From the NCBI GenBank assembly GCA_937951895.1, contig CALFER010000009.1, positions 1-64,000 on the forward strand: 64,000 nt of DNA, given 5' to 3'. Within the stretch, counting starts at the first letter, position 1; each line of letters begins with the position of its first letter. This document shows positions 43,057 through 52,255 of the stretch, piece after piece. The position numbers and the translations under genes were made by a program. This DNA is from an uncultured bacterium (GTDB taxonomy: Bacteria > CSSED10-310 > CALFER01). The notes below the pieces were generated by a model. It ran no database searches, was not told the origin of the DNA, and was given only the letters and a program-made list of their open reading frames with translations.

Positions 43057-43934
43057 AACGCTTTTCCTGGATCACATTCACGTCGATTCTCGTCAGTCTG
43101 TCCGCATCGGGCTCGCCACCTCCATCATCCTATCTGTTCGCCGAATATCTCCGGGGACAGGCCGAATACTACCGGGCTATCACCGAATATCACCGGTGCG
43201 TTTTCGAATCCGATGATCCGCTCCTCCGGGAGATCTGTCTGTATCGCATCGGCGTGTGCTATCTGGAAGGAAAGCAATGCTCGGACGCCGTCACCATCCT
43301 GGCCTCACTGGCATCCCGGCAGTCCAATCTTCAGGAGCGGTATCCGGGATTGATCCGATATCGGCTCGCTGAGGCCTATTACTGTGAGGGGCAATATGGA
43401 CGGGCAGCCGAGATGGCCGCCGGGTTGGTAGAGTCTCCGATCCAGGACACCTTACGGAAACCTGCCCTGTATTCGACGGTGATTGCACGGACGCAATCCG
43501 GAGATATTGCGGAGGCGCTGGCATGTATCGATCAGAATCCTGATGCATGGGAGAATCCATCGGGGGCGCAAGTGTTCAGGCGCCAGATCGCGGCGTTCAA
43601 CACGATCGGACACAAGAAACCCGGGTTGGCCGGAATTCTTTCGGCGATTGTGCCCGGATCCGGGCAAGTCTACGCGGGTCGGCTCCGGGATGGCCTGACT
43701 TCGTTTGTTTTCAACGGCATCTTCATCGCCGGCATCGTCTCGGCCATCGATTCGGATCACACCGAGACTGCATGGATTCTGGGTTTTTTCGAACTGGGTT
43801 GGTACAGCGCCAACATCTATAATGCGATGAACGATTGCCACAAAACCAATCATCTCGCGTGGGAATCGCACCTGAACACCATCATTCTGATGCACGGCCG
43901 CCCGTTTCCTTCCGTCGATGATTCGGATCTGTAG
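43053..43934 (+). CDS. TPR-like protein with C-terminal membrane segments, partner of YidD-like protein
   Basis: 293 residues: signal-peptide-like N-terminus (FSWITFTSILVSLSASG), helical repeats of TPR type (about 33-175; YYRAITEYHRCVF, EICLYRIGVCYLEGK, IRYRLAEAYYCEGQYGRAAEM), then two hydrophobic segments with GILSAIVPGSGQVYAGRL and GFFELGWYSANIYNAMN. This PGSGQxYAG element recurs in TPR proteins encoded next to secreted YidD-like genes in several phyla. The ATG overlaps the YidD-like stop (ATGA), so they are co-translated. Likely an envelope complex; role unknown. Confidence 0.78.
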   Translation: MKRFSWITFTSILVSLSASGSPPPSSYLFAEYLRGQAEYYRAITEYHRCVFESDDPLLREICLYRIGVCYLEGKQCSDAVTILASLASRQSNLQERYPGLIRYRLAEAYYCEGQYGRAAEMAAGLVESPIQDTLRKPALYSTVIARTQSGDIAEALACIDQNPDAWENPSGAQVFRRQIAAFNTIGHKKPGLAGILSAIVPGSGQVYAGRLRDGLTSFVFNGIFIAGIVSAIDSDHTETAWILGFFELGWYSANIYNAMNDCHKTNHLAWESHLNTIILMHGRPFPSVDDSDL

Positions 43935-43971
43935 CTTGACCGTCGACTGAAAGATCCATAGACTCAGCGCC

Positions 43972-45393
43972 ATGGCGCGCGTTCTTTTTCTGCAACGGAT
44001 CTGGACTGAAAATCTCGGCCCGATGTACCTGTCCTCGATGGCCCGTCGACAGGGTCATGAGGTCGGACTTCTGATCGAGGATCGATCGACGGATATCTCC
44101 GGAATTCGAGCCTTTGCGCCGGATCTGATCGCATTTTCCGTCACGACCGGGACGCATCCGTGGGCACTTCAACGCGCGCGGGCCATTCGCGAACAACTCG
44201 ATTGCCCGATCATCATCGGAGGACCTCACGCGACCTACTTTCCGGAGGTGATCGAGGATGATGCGGTGGATTTTGCCTGCCGGGGTGAGGGCGAGCGTGC
44301 GTTTTGCCGCCTTCTCGACGCGCTCGACCAAAAAACGCCGCCAGATGCCATCCCGAATCTCTGGGTCAAATCCAACCAAACGCTCATCCGGAACGATGTC
44401 GGCGACCTGATCGAGGATCTCGATTCGCTGCCGTTCCCCGATCGCGATCTGTATTATCGGTACCGTTATCTGCGGGACAATGAAAACAAATCATTCATGA
44501 CCTCGCGGGGTTGCCCTTATTGCTGTGCCTATTGCTCGATCAATACGCTTCGTCAGATTTATCAGGGCAAGGGAACGTTCGTCCGGTTTCACTCACCCGA
44601 GCGCGTCATTGCTGAAATCACGGAAGTGCGCGACCGATACGGTCTCAGGAGCGTGATCTTCCAGGATGACACCTTCATCCTCAACACCGACCGCCTCATG
44701 CGCCTTCTTGAACTGTACGCCCGGAAACTCAGGATCCCGTTCGTCTGCCATGTCCGAGCCGATCTCATGACGGCCGACATCGCCCGAGCGCTGAAGGAAG
44801 CCGGTTGCCACAGCGTCGACTTCGGTCTCGAATCCGGCGATCAGAAGCTCCGGAGCGACGTTCTGGGAAAAACGGTCACCGATGATCACATCATCAAAGC
44901 CGCCGACTGCCTGCATGCCGAAGGGATCCGGTTCCGCACGACCAACATGCTGGGATTGCCGCACGAGACCCTCGAACAGGCACTCAGCACCGTTCTGCTC
45001 AACCAGCGAATCCGAACGGACTTCCCATCCGCTTCCATCTACCAACCCTACCCCCGAACGGATCTCGGCGACCGAGTCATCGCCGAGGGTCTGGCCGGGC
45101 ACAATTACTCCGTCAACCGGATCGGTTCCTCGTTCTTTCGCGCGAGCACCCTCGATCAACCGCACCGCGATGCATTCATCAATCTCCAGAAACTCTTCTG
45201 GCTCGCCGTCCGCTTCCCCGCGCTGCTCCCGCTCATCCGCAGATTGATCCGGGTGAAACCGAACAAACTCTTCGAACTGGTCTTCCTGTTTTTTTACGGT
45301 GTCAACTACGCATTGAGCGAACGTGTGCGATTCCGCCGGGTGTTTCAGATCGGACTGAAGACGGCCCGTACGGTTTTCTTCGGGAAGATGTGA
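43972..45393 (+). CDS. B12-binding-domain radical SAM protein
   Basis: 473 residues. ARVLFLQRIWTENLGPMYL, IIIGGPHATYFPEVIEDD and FACRGEGERAF form the B12-binding-like part; SRGCPYCCAYCSINTLRQIY is the radical SAM motif, with FQDDTFILNTDR, CHSVDFGLESGDQ and NMLGLPHET after it. It is a close paralogue of the protein at 25251-26663, which shares the MARVLF opening and the GGPHATYFPE motif. Starts 37 nt after the TPR gene. Substrate unknown; context suggests a cell-surface lipid or glycan. Confidence 0.86.
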   Translation: MARVLFLQRIWTENLGPMYLSSMARRQGHEVGLLIEDRSTDISGIRAFAPDLIAFSVTTGTHPWALQRARAIREQLDCPIIIGGPHATYFPEVIEDDAVDFACRGEGERAFCRLLDALDQKTPPDAIPNLWVKSNQTLIRNDVGDLIEDLDSLPFPDRDLYYRYRYLRDNENKSFMTSRGCPYCCAYCSINTLRQIYQGKGTFVRFHSPERVIAEITEVRDRYGLRSVIFQDDTFILNTDRLMRLLELYARKLRIPFVCHVRADLMTADIARALKEAGCHSVDFGLESGDQKLRSDVLGKTVTDDHIIKAADCLHAEGIRFRTTNMLGLPHETLEQALSTVLLNQRIRTDFPSASIYQPYPRTDLGDRVIAEGLAGHNYSVNRIGSSFFRASTLDQPHRDAFINLQKLFWLAVRFPALLPLIRRLIRVKPNKLFELVFLFFYGVNYALSERVRFRRVFQIGLKTARTVFFGKM

Positions 45394-45397
45394 CGTC

Positions 45398-46801
45398 GTG
45401 AAACATGCGGTTTTTCTTTGCCCGCCATTCGACTCGATCGTCATCCGTGACAACTTTTGCTCGAAAACATCTCAGGCGGCCTATATCAATCACCCGATCG
45501 ATTTTGTCATGCAGAGCGGTCGTTTTTCCGAGATCGGCTGCACAATCCATCTGATCGATGCCGTCGTCGACCGGCTTTCGCCGGAGGAGTGCATCCGCCG
45601 GATTGCATCTGTGGAACCTGAGATCGTTTACACGCTGACAGGGAATGCTTCCTGGGACTCCGATCTGCAGTTTTTCAGGACGCTTCGGGCCGCGTTCCCC
45701 CGGATGCGCCTCGCCGCCGGCGGAGACGTGTTTCTGGAAGACCCCGTCCGGATGCTGGAGCAGTTCGATGTTTTCGACGCGCTGGTCATGGATTACACGA
45801 TCGAGGGACTGACGGATTATCTCAGCGGCCGGACGCCGTGCCGCGGAATGATTTACCGGAACCGGGGACAGATCGTCGATGACCGCGCGCCCAGGCCGTC
45901 CGGAGAATCGTTCGAAATCCCCCTCCCCCTCCACGCGCTGTTCAGCTCGAAGGATTACCGGTATCCATTCATCCTGAAGCATCCGTTTGCGACGGTCATG
46001 ACGGAATTCGGATGTCCCTTTCACTGCGCATTCTGCGTCATGGGAACGTTGGGATGGCGGCGGCGTCCCATCGACAATGTCATGCATGAGTTGCAGGCGG
46101 TCCGGGCGCTGGGGATCCGCGATGTTTTCTTCATCGATCAGTCGTTTGCGAGTGATCGGAATCGCGCGATGGAACTCTGCGGTGCGATCGAACAGGCTCT
46201 ACCGGATATGCGATGGCTGGGATTTTCACGGGTCGATCTTCTGGATGAGGAGTTGCTTCTGAGGATGAAACGGGCCGGTTGCCATACGTTGATTCTGGGA
46301 GTTGAAACGGCCTCGCCCGAACTTCTCGAACGATACAGGAAAGGCTACACGCTCGAGCAGGTCCGGACGATTTTCTCGATGCTGTCACGATTGCGGATCC
46401 GATCCGTCGCGACTTTTCTGCTGGGTTTGCCAGGCGAGACATGGGACAGTGCGGTGCGGACGATCGAGTTTGCCCGGGATCTGGCATGCGATTTCGCTTC
46501 GATCAACATTGCGGCTCCGCGCATGGGCACGGACCTCAGGAAATGGGCGGTCGAAGCGGGCCTGGTCCCGGAGGGCGAGTTGCGATTCGATCAGAGTGGA
46601 TCCCGGATCGTGATGAGCTCGACGGCTCTTTCCGCTGAAGACCTCGCGCACCTCAAAAAACTCGCTGTCCGACGCATCTATCTGCGCCCCCGCTATGTGC
46701 TGAAAAGGCTCCTGGCACTTCGCTCGATCGATGAGTTCCGGATTCAGTCCCGCGAGGCCCTTCAGCTCGTGATCAACCATTTCAGGAGTCTCCACCATTG
46801 A
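45398..46801 (+). CDS. Radical SAM protein of B12-binding-domain group
   Basis: 467 residues from a GTG at 45398. The N-terminal 200 residues resemble a degenerate B12-binding domain (VFLCPPFDSIVIRDNF, VYTLTGNASWDSD, LAAGGDVFLED); the radical SAM motif is TEFGCPFHCAFCVMG, followed by FFIDQSFASDRNRAM, CHTLILGVETASPEL and TFLLGLPGETWD. Its C-terminus has IYLRPRYVLKRLL, like the protein at 26666-28081. The stop overlaps the TTG of the next gene. Likely works in the same pathway as its neighbour at 43972. Confidence 0.85.
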   Translation: MKHAVFLCPPFDSIVIRDNFCSKTSQAAYINHPIDFVMQSGRFSEIGCTIHLIDAVVDRLSPEECIRRIASVEPEIVYTLTGNASWDSDLQFFRTLRAAFPRMRLAAGGDVFLEDPVRMLEQFDVFDALVMDYTIEGLTDYLSGRTPCRGMIYRNRGQIVDDRAPRPSGESFEIPLPLHALFSSKDYRYPFILKHPFATVMTEFGCPFHCAFCVMGTLGWRRRPIDNVMHELQAVRALGIRDVFFIDQSFASDRNRAMELCGAIEQALPDMRWLGFSRVDLLDEELLLRMKRAGCHTLILGVETASPELLERYRKGYTLEQVRTIFSMLSRLRIRSVATFLLGLPGETWDSAVRTIEFARDLACDFASINIAAPRMGTDLRKWAVEAGLVPEGELRFDQSGSRIVMSSTALSAEDLAHLKKLAVRRIYLRPRYVLKRLLALRSIDEFRIQSREALQLVINHFRSLHH

Positions 46802-48555
46802 ACCGGACCGTTCTGCATATCGTCTGGATTGCGCTTCTGCTCGTCTCGGGAACCTGGCTCCGAATGCGCGCGCTCGATCAGGATCCCCCCGCATCGATGG
46901 AGCTGCATTTTGTCTGTGACGAAGGCTGGTGGGTGCATAACGCGCGGAACATGGCGCTGTTCGACCGCTGGATTGTCGATGATTTCAATCAGTCGTTGCT
47001 GGCCAGTCCGACATTCTGTCTGAGCGTTTACAAGTTGTACACGATCTTCGGCGTCAGTCTCGCATCCTCCCGTCTGGCTTCCGCCCTGAGCGGCCTTCTG
47101 TGCATCCCCGTATTCTATCTGATCCTTCGCAAACTCACCTGCCGCTCCTCCGCCGCTCTCGCCACCTCGTTTCTCGCGCTCGGATTTGGCTTCACCACCC
47201 TGAACCGGCTGGCATTGATCGACAGTATGGCTTTTCTGCTCGTCCTGCTGAGCTGGCTTCTGATTGAATATCTCGGGGATCGAGTCTGGGGGATGTATCT
47301 TGCGGGAATGACCGCGGGAATCGCAGTGATCACGAAATCCTACGCCTGGGCTCTCGCACCGGTGCTCGTTTCGATCGCCGCCGCACGCATGAAACGCACC
47401 GGCAAACCCCTGCGGGCGGTTGTCCTGGACACATTTCTGTTCGGGTTCGGGATCGGAACGATCTACGCGTTCTGGCATAAAGCCCTGTATGTCGGATTCC
47501 GCGATCAGTACCGCATCATGTACGCGCTCTGGAATGACGGCAACATACCCTCCTCCGTGGGGCAGATGCTCCGGAACATCCCTTCCACCTTCATCCGCTC
47601 GGATATCGGAGGTGTTTATCTGCCCCACTTCCTCGCTCTCAATGCCATCCTGATTTTGCTTGCGCTCTGGCGTCTGATGCAATTACTTCCGGATCGACGC
47701 ATGTCGGTGCGCGACTGGAGCGCACAGATCCCGGCCATCGACATGGACAGTTTGATCTGGTTCCTCGTGATCGGATTGGAAATCATCTTTCTGACTGCCA
47801 AACCGTTCCGCCGCTACATTTTTCTCTATCCTCCGCTCCTGACTCTCGCCGCGCGGTCCTTTCTGCACCCCGTTTTCGAAGGAACGCTTGCCCACACGGG
47901 TCTCGGTGCCCTTCGCGCAGTTCTCTGGACGGCACCCGTAACTTTGCTTGCCGGAGTCCCGCTCCTCCGTTTCATCAGGCCGGAAAACGCGCCGACCGCG
48001 CTCGGAGGTCGATTGGCCGGCCTGCACGGTCTCGGGCCGGCAATTCTGGTTTTTTCGGGAGTCCTCCTCACGTGCGCATTCTGTTCCGGCTGGTTTTTCA
48101 GTCGACCGATCCGGGGCATACCGATCTGGTTGGTGCTCGCTGCCTTCCTCGGCAGTGACGGTTACCGTCATGCGGATTATCTGATGCATCCATCTTTTGA
48201 CCTGCGGGACACATCGCGAAGGCTGCAGGACATCTATCTGAAACCCGGCGATTTTTTTCTCGGCGGGCTGGCCCACACGCTCTGCCTCGAAAACTCCGCT
48301 CATCCCATCGCGATCTGGGGACGGGAAGAAACCGGTTTGGTCTTGAATCGCGACCCGGTCCGGCGATTTCACCCCGCATACATGGTCATCCTGCGATCGC
48401 TCGACGGAAACCCCTGGTATCCGGAGAACCGGTACGAGCGTTATACCGAAGCATCCGAGTTCGTGGAAACGTTGAAACTGCTCCCTTTCAAGGACGGCGA
48501 TTACCGGGTGGTCGCCGATCTGTATCGACTGCATGATGAGGAGAAATCACCATGA
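46798..48555 (+). CDS. Polytopic membrane glycosyltransferase-like protein (GT39/ArnT type)
   Basis: 585 residues with about ten hydrophobic segments in the first 440 residues and a soluble C-terminal part. The first luminal loop has HFVCDEGWWVHNARNMALF, with the Asp-Glu pair expected of the GT-C catalytic site, and PTFCLSVYKLY follows. It would use a polyprenyl-phosphate sugar, plausibly from a GT2 like the one at 21704. TTG start at 46798 in a TTGA overlap with the radical SAM stop, AGGAG 9 nt upstream. A paralogous architecture is at 6095-8239. Confidence 0.75.
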   Translation: MNRTVLHIVWIALLLVSGTWLRMRALDQDPPASMELHFVCDEGWWVHNARNMALFDRWIVDDFNQSLLASPTFCLSVYKLYTIFGVSLASSRLASALSGLLCIPVFYLILRKLTCRSSAALATSFLALGFGFTTLNRLALIDSMAFLLVLLSWLLIEYLGDRVWGMYLAGMTAGIAVITKSYAWALAPVLVSIAAARMKRTGKPLRAVVLDTFLFGFGIGTIYAFWHKALYVGFRDQYRIMYALWNDGNIPSSVGQMLRNIPSTFIRSDIGGVYLPHFLALNAILILLALWRLMQLLPDRRMSVRDWSAQIPAIDMDSLIWFLVIGLEIIFLTAKPFRRYIFLYPPLLTLAARSFLHPVFEGTLAHTGLGALRAVLWTAPVTLLAGVPLLRFIRPENAPTALGGRLAGLHGLGPAILVFSGVLLTCAFCSGWFFSRPIRGIPIWLVLAAFLGSDGYRHADYLMHPSFDLRDTSRRLQDIYLKPGDFFLGGLAHTLCLENSAHPIAIWGREETGLVLNRDPVRRFHPAYMVILRSLDGNPWYPENRYERYTEASEFVETLKLLPFKDGDYRVVADLYRLHDEEKSP

Positions 48556-50327
48556 TCAACCGCGTGTCCCTGCTGGTGTTCGTGTTACTGCTTGCGGCTC
48601 TCCTGCCGTCGGCTTCGGCGGAGATTTCATTCACAACGTCTCCGGTCTGGACATCGGGCGACCTGCGCTGTTCAACCGGAGGGGTCGTGGCGGATTTCGA
48701 CCGCGATGGATTTCTCGATTTTGCGGTATCGAACGGGAACGACATGGCCATCGAACCTGAAGTCATCTACTGGGGGAACGCGACGGGAGTGGCGACGGAT
48801 CCGGGATGGATCTCCACCGACGAGGATTACTCGGGACATTGCATCGCCGGGGATCTGAACGGAGATCTCTTTCCGGAGTTGATTGTCGGGAATTACATCT
48901 CGAGTCCGACCGGTTTCACGCCATCGATCGTAAAACAGTATGGCAATCACGATGGGGTTTTGACGGATGCACCGGTCTGGAGCAGCGCCGACCTGAACAA
49001 TACGTTCTCCGTGGCCCTGGGTGACGTTGACGGTGACGGAGATCTCGATCTGGCCTGTGCCAATGGAGAATCCTACACGCAGAAACCCCAGCCGAACGAC
49101 ATCTATCTGAACGAAGGGGGCGATTTGTCCGTGAATCCGGACTGGGTTTCGGATGACGAGGATTGCTCGTACGATCTCGAGTTCGCCGACTTCGACCGCG
49201 ACGGCGATCTGGATCTGGCTGTCGCGAATTCGCGCGCTCCGACCCGGATTTACACCAACACGGGAACCACGCTCGAAACAGCGGCGTCATGGTCGTCGAG
49301 CATCATCGACAACGACAACTCGATAACATGGGCGGATGTCGACGGAGATGGATGGCTGGATCTGGCCGTGATCACCAATTCGCAGATCAATCCATCCACC
49401 GGCAAGATCAAGATATTCATGAACCGATTCGGAACGATCGAAACATCGCCGTCCTGGTCGGTATTCTCGCCGGGAACACAGCCGTACGGCAGCGCCATCG
49501 TGTTCCGGGATTTCGACAGCGACCTCGATCTCGACCTGGCCGCCGGTTCATGGTGGTCGCAGGTCGTCGTTTACGAAAACAACGGACACTCGCTCGAAGT
49601 CGAACCCGTCATCGTGAGCGAGAACGCGTTCGTGATCGAGCAGATTGCGGTATGGACGTCATCCGACGGACGGATTCTCGATGAAAAAACCGTTCGTATC
49701 GATGAACCGGCGTCCGTGGTAACCCTGACCGGCATTCCCCCGGAGATGATCCGTGACGTCCACCTCAACGGAGATCTGCTTCAGGCGGACCAGTATTGTA
49801 TCGACCCGGGCTGTCAGTGGATTTCGTTCGCCCGGGCGCTCGAACCGGGCGATGAGCTTCGGATCGTGGTTGAACGAGGCAGTGACTTGGAGCTTCTGGT
49901 GACGAGTTGGGGGGATTCCGGAGCACAGGGGCCGAATTATGGGTATCGAAACAGTTCGACGACTCCGCCGTTGGAACGATCGATCGAATTGAAGGCGAAT
50001 CAGGCGATCTTTGAAGGCGGCGATACGTTTCATCTCGCTGCGACGATCCACAATCCGATGGAATCTTTCAGCGCCGACCTATATATTCTGATGGAGGTTG
50101 AGGGGCTGTTTTTCTTCTATCCGCAGTGGACGCAGGATCTCCAATCCGTTCCGGTTCAGATCGCGCAGTACGATCGGCTGCATCTGCCGGTTCTGGATTT
50201 CACGTTCGGTCCCTCGATCGGTTATGACGGCATGATTCGCTTTTACGGTGCGATTTTTTATCCTGGCACGTTCGATCTGGCTGGCCCGTATCATTCGATC
50301 GAACTGCGGTTAAGCGAAGGGAATTGA
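48552..50327 (+). CDS. Secreted FG-GAP/VCBS repeat protein
   Basis: 591 residues with a signal peptide cleaved near SASAEIS (residue 24). Six FG-GAP-type calcium-binding repeats: DFDRDGFLDFAVSNG, DLNGDLFPELIVGNY, DVDGDGDLDLACANG, DFDRDGDLDLAVANS, DVDGDGWLDLAVITN and DFDSDLDLDLAAGSW, forming an integrin-like propeller over about 40-340. The remaining C-terminal part is beta-rich without a known domain, and no anchor is seen. The ATG overlaps the preceding stop (ATGA) and has GAGGAG upstream, so it is part of the glycan/radical SAM operon. Confidence 0.88.
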   Translation: MINRVSLLVFVLLLAALLPSASAEISFTTSPVWTSGDLRCSTGGVVADFDRDGFLDFAVSNGNDMAIEPEVIYWGNATGVATDPGWISTDEDYSGHCIAGDLNGDLFPELIVGNYISSPTGFTPSIVKQYGNHDGVLTDAPVWSSADLNNTFSVALGDVDGDGDLDLACANGESYTQKPQPNDIYLNEGGDLSVNPDWVSDDEDCSYDLEFADFDRDGDLDLAVANSRAPTRIYTNTGTTLETAASWSSSIIDNDNSITWADVDGDGWLDLAVITNSQINPSTGKIKIFMNRFGTIETSPSWSVFSPGTQPYGSAIVFRDFDSDLDLDLAAGSWWSQVVVYENNGHSLEVEPVIVSENAFVIEQIAVWTSSDGRILDEKTVRIDEPASVVTLTGIPPEMIRDVHLNGDLLQADQYCIDPGCQWISFARALEPGDELRIVVERGSDLELLVTSWGDSGAQGPNYGYRNSSTTPPLERSIELKANQAIFEGGDTFHLAATIHNPMESFSADLYILMEVEGLFFFYPQWTQDLQSVPVQIAQYDRLHLPVLDFTFGPSIGYDGMIRFYGAIFYPGTFDLAGPYHSIELRLSEGN

Positions 50328-50334
50328 CCATTCG

Positions 50335-51141
50335 ATGAATGCTTTACTCAGGCGGATCCTCTCCCGCAACGCGGCTCACAATCGCGATCTTTACGATATC
50401 GAGAAACTGCACCGCGATCTGAAGAAGGGACTGTCCATCCACGATCTCGAATCAACGATCCGCAGGTATTTCGACCATCCGCGCTGGGAAGTCCGGAACA
50501 CGGCGGTCAAGGTGGCCGGGGATAGCGGTAGCGCGGCGTTTGCACCGGCACTGTGCCGGTTCATGACCGACCGGAAACAGAAGGGATTCGTCCGTCGCAA
50601 TGCCGCAACTGCTCTGAGGAGTTTTCGTGGCAGTCGTGCGGAGATTCTTCCGGAGTTGATGAATGCGTTGGGGGATTCGTACTGGGAGGTTCGCGCGCAG
50701 GCCGCACTGACGATCGCGGAAATTGCCGAACCGGATGCTGCGCTCGAGGGTGAGTTGATTCGGAGATTGTTCCGGACATCACCGTCCATCATTCATCATC
50801 TCCCGTATTTCTTTCCCCTTCGGGTTTACCGGGAGAGGGATTTTGAAGTTCGAGCGGCTCTGACGCGGGCATTGGGTGCCGTGGCGACCTCATCGGCCAC
50901 ACTGCACGTGCTGGAACTCCTCACCGGCGACAGTTACTGGCAGGTTCGCGAAGCGGCGATCGAAAGTCTGTTCCGTAGCGCGCCTGTGCTCGGAGTGTCG
51001 ACCATGGATCTCCTTCAGATCCTTCAGGACCTCGACCTGACCTGTCCGGATTTTCGTCCGAAGTTCCCGATCCGGGAAACCTGGAATCGCCTCAAGGGAA
51101 CCTCCGCGATTACGACGGACGCAGACAACAGGACTCACTGA
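50335..51141 (+). CDS. HEAT-repeat protein
   Basis: 268 residues of alpha-helical HEAT-type repeats (WEVRNTAVKVAGDSGSAAF, FVRRNAATALRSFRG, YWEVRAQAALTIAEIAEPD, FEVRAALTRALGAVATSS, YWQVREAAIESLFRSAP). No signal peptide, so probably a cytoplasmic scaffold or phycobilisome-lyase-like interaction protein. The first ~45 residues are charged and distinct. It sits 7 nt after the FG-GAP gene and 1 nt before mraY. Confidence 0.83.
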   Translation: MNALLRRILSRNAAHNRDLYDIEKLHRDLKKGLSIHDLESTIRRYFDHPRWEVRNTAVKVAGDSGSAAFAPALCRFMTDRKQKGFVRRNAATALRSFRGSRAEILPELMNALGDSYWEVRAQAALTIAEIAEPDAALEGELIRRLFRTSPSIIHHLPYFFPLRVYRERDFEVRAALTRALGAVATSSATLHVLELLTGDSYWQVREAAIESLFRSAPVLGVSTMDLLQILQDLDLTCPDFRPKFPIRETWNRLKGTSAITTDADNRTH

Positions 51142-51142
51142 C

Positions 51143-52249
51143 ATGCTCTATACTCTTTTCGATTATCTGTACAGCCACATCCATTCGCTGTCGTTCATGC
51201 GTCTGTTCACATACATCACGTTTCGCGCGATCCTTGCGGCAATCACCGCTTTTCTTCTGTCTCTGCTGTTCGGCCCCCCGATCATCCGGATGTTGAAGAA
51301 GCGCAGGATCAAGGATATCGCCTGGAATTACGGAGTGGTGGATGTCCAGGCGAAGGATGGCACCCCGACGATGGGCGGGCTGCTCATTCTGTTCAGCATT
51401 GGAGTGGCATCGTTGCTGTGGTGCGACCTGTCGAACCGGTTCGTTCACATCCTGTTCGGCGCTTTTGTGTGGTTCGGAGGCATGGGAGCACTCGATGATT
51501 ATCTCAAGAGCCACCGCAATTCCAAGGAAGGATTGAAGGAGCATTACAAATACGCGCTTCAGCTGGGATTCGGAGTGATTCTGAGCATCCTCTATCTGCA
51601 CCCCTCTCTGACACCGGTCGATCCGAACTTTGCCACGGAACTCCATCTGCCATTTTTGAAAACGCCAATCGCAAACCTGGGGATGTATTATTCTCTGTTG
51701 ATTCTGTTCACCATCACAGCAATCTCGAATTCAGTCAATCTCGCGGATGGTCTCGACGGTCTGGCCATCGTGCCTTCATTTCTGATCGCCGGTGTCTATG
51801 CGATCTTCGCGTATGTCATCGGCAACATTCTGCTGTCCTCACATTTTCTATTCCGGTATCTGCCGGGGTCCGGCGAAATTGCGGTTTTCTGCGGGAGCAT
51901 ATTCGGTGCGGGAATCGGATTTTTATGGTTCAATGCCTATCCCGCTTTGATCTTTATGGGTGATATCGGTTCGTTGTCTCTCGGAGGTATGCTCGGGACG
52001 ATCGCCGTCCTGATCAAACAGGAGTTTCTGTTCATCATCGCAGGCGGTATTTTCGTCGCTGAAGCGGCGTCGGTTCTGATTCAGAAGTATATCTACATCC
52101 CGTTTGTCGGCCGCCGCCTGTTCTATCGAACGCCTCTGCACCATACATTCCAGCATCGAGGGTATGCCGAGACCAAGGTGGTGATCCGGTTCTGGATCGT
52201 GTCGGCTATTTTCGCCCTGATTTCGCTGGCTGCCCTCAAGATACGCTGA
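51143..52249 (+). CDS. mraY: Phospho-N-acetylmuramoyl-pentapeptide transferase
   Basis: 368 residues, about ten TM segments. Makes lipid I by moving phospho-MurNAc-pentapeptide to undecaprenyl phosphate. Motifs: KDGTPTMGGLLILFSI, GALDDYLK (catalytic Asp-Asp), SNSVNLADGLDGLA, NAYPALIFMGDIGSLSLGG and ETKVVIRFWI. The third-loop motif normally HHH reads LHHTFQHRG, so the third His is Thr. Usually mraY lies in the dcw cluster; here it ends a glycan/radical SAM operon. ATG at 51143, AGGA upstream. Convergent with the DUF6600-type gene. Confidence 0.94.
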   Translation: MLYTLFDYLYSHIHSLSFMRLFTYITFRAILAAITAFLLSLLFGPPIIRMLKKRRIKDIAWNYGVVDVQAKDGTPTMGGLLILFSIGVASLLWCDLSNRFVHILFGAFVWFGGMGALDDYLKSHRNSKEGLKEHYKYALQLGFGVILSILYLHPSLTPVDPNFATELHLPFLKTPIANLGMYYSLLILFTITAISNSVNLADGLDGLAIVPSFLIAGVYAIFAYVIGNILLSSHFLFRYLPGSGEIAVFCGSIFGAGIGFLWFNAYPALIFMGDIGSLSLGGMLGTIAVLIKQEFLFIIAGGIFVAEAASVLIQKYIYIPFVGRRLFYRTPLHHTFQHRGYAETKVVIRFWIVSAIFALISLAALKIR

Positions 52250-52255
52250 CGCCAC

